Of a DNA stretch of 64,000 bases, positions 59,641-64,000 are shown in pieces (the stretch's first letter is position 1; each line of letters opens with the position of its first letter). The notes under the pieces are model-generated. The model ran no database searches, had not been told where the DNA came from, and saw only the letters and a program-made list of their open reading frames with translations. The position numbers and the translations under genes were made by a program. Source of the stretch: Amphiura filiformis. Lineage: Eukaryota > Echinodermata > Ophiuroidea > Amphilepidida > Amphiuridae. The stretch lies in NCBI RefSeq assembly GCF_039555335.1, contig NC_092640.1, forward strand, positions 27,747,446 to 27,811,445, given 5' to 3'.

Positions 59641-61380
59641 AGCTGACGGACCTGCTCATACCTGCTCATATGAATCTGGATTAATATACATCAGTAGGTA
59701 TCGTATAACTACACTTTATATCACCTGTTGCAAGCATACCTCTTTATAACACACTCGCTTAATACAAAAATGCGCGCAATTCATCAAGATGTCACTTTCA
59801 ACTCTGTCGAGTCGAATTGACCTTGAAATTGCGTTGACAACATTATTGACCAAAACCTTTCCTCATTTAAAGGTTTAGTCGCCGCTGTCGCCGGGTATTA
59901 AGCAATCTCACACAGCAGACAAAGTGATCGTGGTCTATAAGTACAAGTTAATGAGCTCACTCAATCAATATCAGTTCATTGCCGATGAGGGGGTACACTG
60001 ATGACCTCACTGACGAAATGGCGTATTATGTTATCCTTGTGTATTATGTTATCCTTGATTATCGAGAACATTGTTGTTGATGTTTCCATATTGTGTATGA
60101 CTATTCAAGTATACAACACCTCATTCACAGTATTCAGTTTTCGCGATGTTTTACCCCCTCTTCGGCAGTGGACTGTCAATCGTAAGTTTTACATGCACAC
60201 TGTATTAGAGGGACAAACACACATTTTTGGTTGAATTATCGGGTTTTTTAACACGTTTATATACCACCTTATTATGCTTATATGCTACATCTACTGCTAT
60301 GTATATATAAATTCTGCAATTTAATAGTACTGGGATTCATTCTCTGTGTAATTTACATTCCAACATTTTACCTAAATACCTGTACAACACTTTGGTGTAC
60401 CTTCACGTTAACATTGGTTAAGGGGTAAGGCTATACGCTGGAGGACTTGTCGGGAGTTTGTGCAATACCTATACAAGGATTTAAAATTGATTTTAAATTT
60501 ATTGTCATAATACAGGATATAATCTTAATTTACAACTGCGCTCTGACAAAAATAATGTTCACCACTTATGACATATTACAATCGAATTAAGTACGAAATG
60601 GGATGGCACTAACGATTTATCACGAAGATTGGTCCCAAATATTTATATCACGAACATTACATTGGTCCCAAATATTTCTCATGAATCAAATTCTAAAATA
60701 AAAGGTAGGATGGCCTGCTACAATATCACAACCCCTAATGTGCATAGCTGGAGACCCAAAGTCACCAGTTTTTAGCATGTGTAATCTGATGATAAAAACA
60801 TGCCACAGAAATTAAAACAAAATGTGCATGCGACAGCAGATCAATTTAGTAATAGAGTGCTTGCACGGAAGGTCATTAGTTCAAATCATTCTCCAGACAC
60901 GCTCCAGAAGACATGCAAATGTCAACATCAACCGTGAACTGTTAATGTTGGTGCCATTCAATAGTACCGATTTGTTAACATGGCATCGCGTGACGTGCCT
61001 CGTTTACGGTCGGTAGCCTCCATAAAGAAAAAAAAAACATACAAAAAAAAAAAAAAAAAAACCAACAACCAAAACACCAACATCTGTTTTATATGTATCA
61101 TTATAATTACAGCAGCATGTCTTTACTCTGGGATTCACAAAAAAATCATAATGTGTGAGTATAAATTCAAAGGGATAATCAATACGACTGCTGAAATAAC
61201 AATAACATTATACTTATATTAATGAAGACCTTTGGTATAAGTTACTAAGTTTATCTCTTCACATCATGACATTATTCATCAAAATTGTTATACAATATGT
61301 TATATAGACACAATTCACAGTTCTTAAAATATACACAAAGTTTTACAATTTTTTACTTAGAATCTACTGGAGGATTTTAT
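59641..61380. other. Intergenic; no gene recognised
   Basis: Contains an A-rich run at 61024-61061. Nothing on either strand could be assigned to a gene. Confidence 0.4.
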
Positions 61381-61386
61381 GTAATA

Positions 61387-61722
61387 CGAGGGTCATTCAC
61401 AAAGTCCTGCTTCCTTTTATTGGAAATGGTTCTACAATCGCTCTTTTTCTTACATTTCTTAACAATATAATTTTTTGTACTACCATCTTGTACGTTAAGC
61501 GCAACTGTTTACCACACATTTTCGTTCAAAAAGGAAGGTAGTACAAACAGCATGAGTAAAGCTTTTTCTTGGACACGCTTTTTTTTGTTTTTGCTGTATA
61601 CATAAACTTGATATGCCACTTTGAAATAAGCAGCACAAAACGAGATCAGTATTCCTGAGACCCAAGCGTATTTTCATCGACATTTTCCAATAATCATCGC
61701 AGAACTTTATGAACGACCCAGG
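61387..61722. mobile_element. Mariner-type MITE
   Basis: The ends CGAGGGTCATTCACAAAGTC (left) and the complement of CTGGGTCGTTCATAAAGTTC (right) are flanked by TA, as expected for Tc1/mariner elements. At about 336 bp it is too short for a transposase. It lies just downstream of the SLC45-like stop codon, probably in the 3' untranslated region. Confidence 0.7.
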
Positions 61723-61740
61723 TATTTTGCATATGTTACG

Positions 61741-61965
61741 TCATAAACCGGCATACATGACTTGGGAAGCAGCTATTGATCCAAGGAAGCTTAGGATGCA
61801 CGCGGCGACAACCACAGCTGTTGTAGTACCTACTGCATGGACCACACTACCCATGCATACAGAGAGGAAGAACTGAGCGACGAATACCATACTTTGCACA
61901 AGGGAGACATCGGTACCGAGACCACGAATCTGTTTTGGTTGACCCGGTCTTGCCTCCTGTTCAAA
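61741..61965 (-). CDS. Last exon of an SLC45-like transporter
   Basis: The minus-strand acceptor TTTCTATTGTAG ends at 61966. The 225-nt exon (phase 0) encodes 74 residues to TGA at 61743-61741. It reads IRGLGTDVSLVQSMVFVAQF, then SVCMGSVVHAVGTTTAVVVA and LSFLGSIAASQVMYAGL. This matches the last two transmembrane helices of the SLC45 family of major-facilitator proteins (RGxGxD...AQ...G..V...GTxxVVVxA...G...), which move sugars or related solutes with protons. Earlier exons must lie further right, beyond the repeats or outside the window. The exon has no ATG and is short, so it is easily overlooked. Confidence 0.68.
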   Translation of the reverse strand, partial: FEQEARPGQPKQIRGLGTDVSLVQSMVFVAQFFLSVCMGSVVHAVGTTTAVVVAACILSFLGSIAASQVMYAGL

Positions 61966-62319
61966 CTACAATAGAAACAAAAGAACAAGCAGAATGAGAT
62001 TACTAGATACTTCCTAAAATAAGTTTTACAACAGACGTCTAATTAATTGCTCCGGAATTTACAAGACTGCCCAATTGCGCCAATTTCTAAGGTAAATGAT
62101 GCCATTGACCAGTGTCAAAGGTCACACTGATGTAAACTTAAACTTAATGCGCTGTTCAACTAGCGTGATTAATGTTATTTTCTTTCATCAATCACATTAT
62201 TGCACTGGATTCTTTGATGGTTTACGTATGCATGGCAAACAAAACAAAACACAACACGTTTTCTCATTCTATACGTCACCTGTTTATTTTGGGTTATGAA
62301 AACAGTAACTAGCAATTGG
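61966..62319 (-). other. Intron of the SLC45-like gene, no other exon seen
   Basis: No upstream exon with matching phase was recognised between 61966 and the end of the window; the gene probably continues beyond it. Confidence 0.4.
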
Positions 62320-62508
62320 CTATTCCATTTGAAATTCATACACCCCCTATGGAAGACATGACCTTAATCTCCCACACTGGGGTGTAGATTTCCGATTGAC
62401 TCACCCATTTAAGTAGTCTCGTTTTAAATTCACACTCCCTGTGTGAGAGATTAAGGTCATGTCTTCCATAAGCATTGGTAAGGGGTGTATGTATTTTAAC
62501 TGGAACAG
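62320..62508. mobile_element. Foldback MITE of about 190 bp
   Basis: CTATTCCATTTGAAATTCAT and CCCTATGGAAGACATGACCT (left) pair with AGGTCATGTCTTCCATAAGC and TGTATTTTAACTGGAAC (right). The ends resemble those of the 49962-55942 element. Confidence 0.75.
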
Positions 62509-62837
62509 CTCAATCTTTCATATCACACATTTCTGAAAGATACCGATAGCTGTTGGTCGTGTAATATAAAGCCGCTAGCCTCGGTGCTTGTTTCAATTGC
62601 GCTAAAACACATGTTTTGAGTGTGGATAATGCGGGGGAAGCAGAACTTTTATGCAGTAAGCATGATAAGAGTGTTTTGGTTGCAACTCACTTGTAACGGA
62701 TGTTATTTATGTTATTTCGAAAATCTTGTACCATATTATTGGATTCTTGTTGAAAAGAATATGTATTTAGTTGTTGGTAACGAGAATCAAATAGTTTCAG
62801 TATTCGGCGATCAAATTCGACTTTTGATTTCAATAAC

Positions 62838-62882
62838 CTCTTCTCTTCTCTTCTCTTCTCTTCTCTTCTCTTCTCTTCTCTT
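62838..62882. repeat. Pentanucleotide repeat (TCTTC)n
   Basis: About eight TCTTC units immediately before the hairpin minisatellite. Confidence 0.95.
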
Positions 62883-62883
62883 T

Positions 62884-63064
62884 ATACCCGCATGCGAAGC
62901 ATGGACGGGTATATTGCCATCCTGTGGTTTCTTATACCCGCATGCGAAGCATGGACGGGTATATTGTTATCCTGTGGTTTCTTATACCCGCATGCGAAGC
63001 ATGGACGGGTATATTGTTATCCTTATACCCGCATGCGAAGCATGGACGGGTATATTGTTATCCT
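62884..63064. repeat. Hairpin minisatellite, four copies
   Basis: Each unit starts ATACCCGCATGCGAAGCATG and continues GACGGGTATATTG; within it ATACCCG pairs with CGGGTAT and CATGC with GCATG. Three spacings are about 56, 56 and 40 bp. Confidence 0.9.
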
Positions 63065-63136
63065 TTGGTTTCTTCTCCTTCTTCTCCTCCATCAAACACA
63101 TCATGCTGTCAAGGCTAGCGCTAAAACTACAAAGGC

Positions 63137-64000
63137 CCTGGGGCCCATATGTGGTACACTTATGGGCCCTACCCCGTAGAAGTGCCTTTTGCCCATCTTG
63201 GCCCCAGAGGTCAAAGGTCACGGGCCCCAGGGGTCCAAATGTGAAAATACAAAGCACGCCGTTTCTCATCAAATGAAGCAGCCTCAGGGCCCTGAGTTGG
63301 TACACTGATAGCCCTAGGGGTACTCTATATATACAAATATACAAGAGCCCCATATGTTATATATTATGGGCCCCAGGGGCCCATATGTTAAAATATGGTG
63401 CAACAAATTAACAAGCCTAGCTCTATAAGTATAAGATGACTAGGGCTCATATGTGGCATATGTATGGGCCCTAAGATGTAGATGTGCCTTTTGCCCATTT
63501 TGGCCCCATATGTACAAGGCTAGGGGCCCCAGGGGCCTAAATGTTAAAACAAAGGGCCGGCCGTTTCTCAGCAAATAAAGTAGCTACAGGGTTCAGATTT
63601 GGTACACAGATAGGTCTTTAGTATTATATTGTCATATGTATATATAACCCCCATATGTCACATAACATGGGCCCCAGGGCCCAAAAAGCTAAAACATAGG
63701 GCCGGTCGTTACTCACTAAATAAAGCAGCTACAGTGCCCAGCTTGAGTTTTCTGATAGTACTTGAGAATTATACTTTAACATATGTACATGAGCCCCATA
63801 TGTTATATATTATGGGCCCCAGGGCCCCAAATGTTAAAAAATAAGGAGCAACAGATTGACAAGGCTAGCTCTAAAAGTACAAGATCACTAGGGCTCATAT
63901 GTAGCATATGTATGGACCCTAAGTTGTAGATGTGCCTTTTGCCCATTTTGGCCCCAGATGTGCAAAGCTGGGGGCCCCAGGGGCCCTAATGTTAAAACAA
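63137..64000. repeat. Satellite-like repeat with GGGCCCCAGGGGCCC blocks
   Basis: TGCCTTTTGCCCAT(T/C)TTGGCCCC recurs at about 63184, 63483 and 63933. Blocks CATATGTTAAAA, GGCCGTTTCTCA and GCAAATAAAGTAGC repeat between them. It runs off the right edge of the window. Confidence 0.85.

Noticed and set aside
62884-63064. CRISPR-like repeat-spacer array
   Set aside because: Only four units in animal-type DNA, spacers are near identical, no cas genes; it is a minisatellite.
62620-63276. 218-residue plus-strand frame
   Set aside because: Most of it is the (TCTTC)n tract and the hairpin minisatellite; no domain.

Overview
The window looks like nuclear DNA of an invertebrate deuterostome, most likely an echinoderm. 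The reasons are introns with GT-AG boundaries, tandem intronless Toll-like receptor (TLR) genes of the single-LRRCT (V) type, an IgGFc-binding-domain receptor, AT-rich intergenic DNA, and very many foldback elements, MITEs, simple repeats and Penelope-like and LINE fragments. The species assignment is inference; no species-specific marker was recognised.

Layout. 1-13.4 kb: a multi-exon plus-strand gene for a single-pass receptor: a large IgGFc_binding exon, two short linker exons, a transmembrane exon, a short juxtamembrane exon and a long tyrosine-rich cytoplasmic exon. Its introns are filled with foldback elements, a minisatellite and a long TTTC tract. 14.4-15.3 kb: two decayed LRR/TLR fragments on opposite strands. 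16-19.7 kb: the duplicated 5' flank of a TLR, split by a hAT-like insertion with perfect 8-bp target-site duplications. 20.1-40.4 kb: three plus-strand TLR paralogues, at 20084-23089 (intact), 26842-29915 (one frameshift) and 37368-40418 (intact), separated by duplicated flanks that carry different transposon insertions. 40.9-41.7 kb: a minus-strand LRR pseudogene. 43-45 kb: a higher-order repeat with a 146-bp sub-period. 46.1-47.8 kb: Penelope-like element remains (GIY-YIG end, hammerhead-like motif, inverted RT fragment). 50-56 kb: a roughly 6-kb inverted-repeat-bounded element with a near-identical A-B-B-A-B-A tandem array. 56.5 kb: LINE reverse-transcriptase tail. 61.7-62 kb: the last exon of a minus-strand SLC45-like transporter, followed downstream by a mariner-type MITE. 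62.8-64 kb: minisatellite and satellite-like repeats.

Biology. The three TLRs are LRR-TM-TIR receptors expected to signal through TIR adaptors. They are mosaic: copies 1 and 3 share the N-terminal and LRRCT regions, while copies 2 and 3 share the TIR, which suggests gene conversion or unequal exchange. The neighbouring IgGFc-domain receptor has an ITAM-like tyrosine pair in its tail and may be a second type of immune receptor next to the TLR cluster. That receptor, whose function is not established here, is the strongest candidate for something undescribed.
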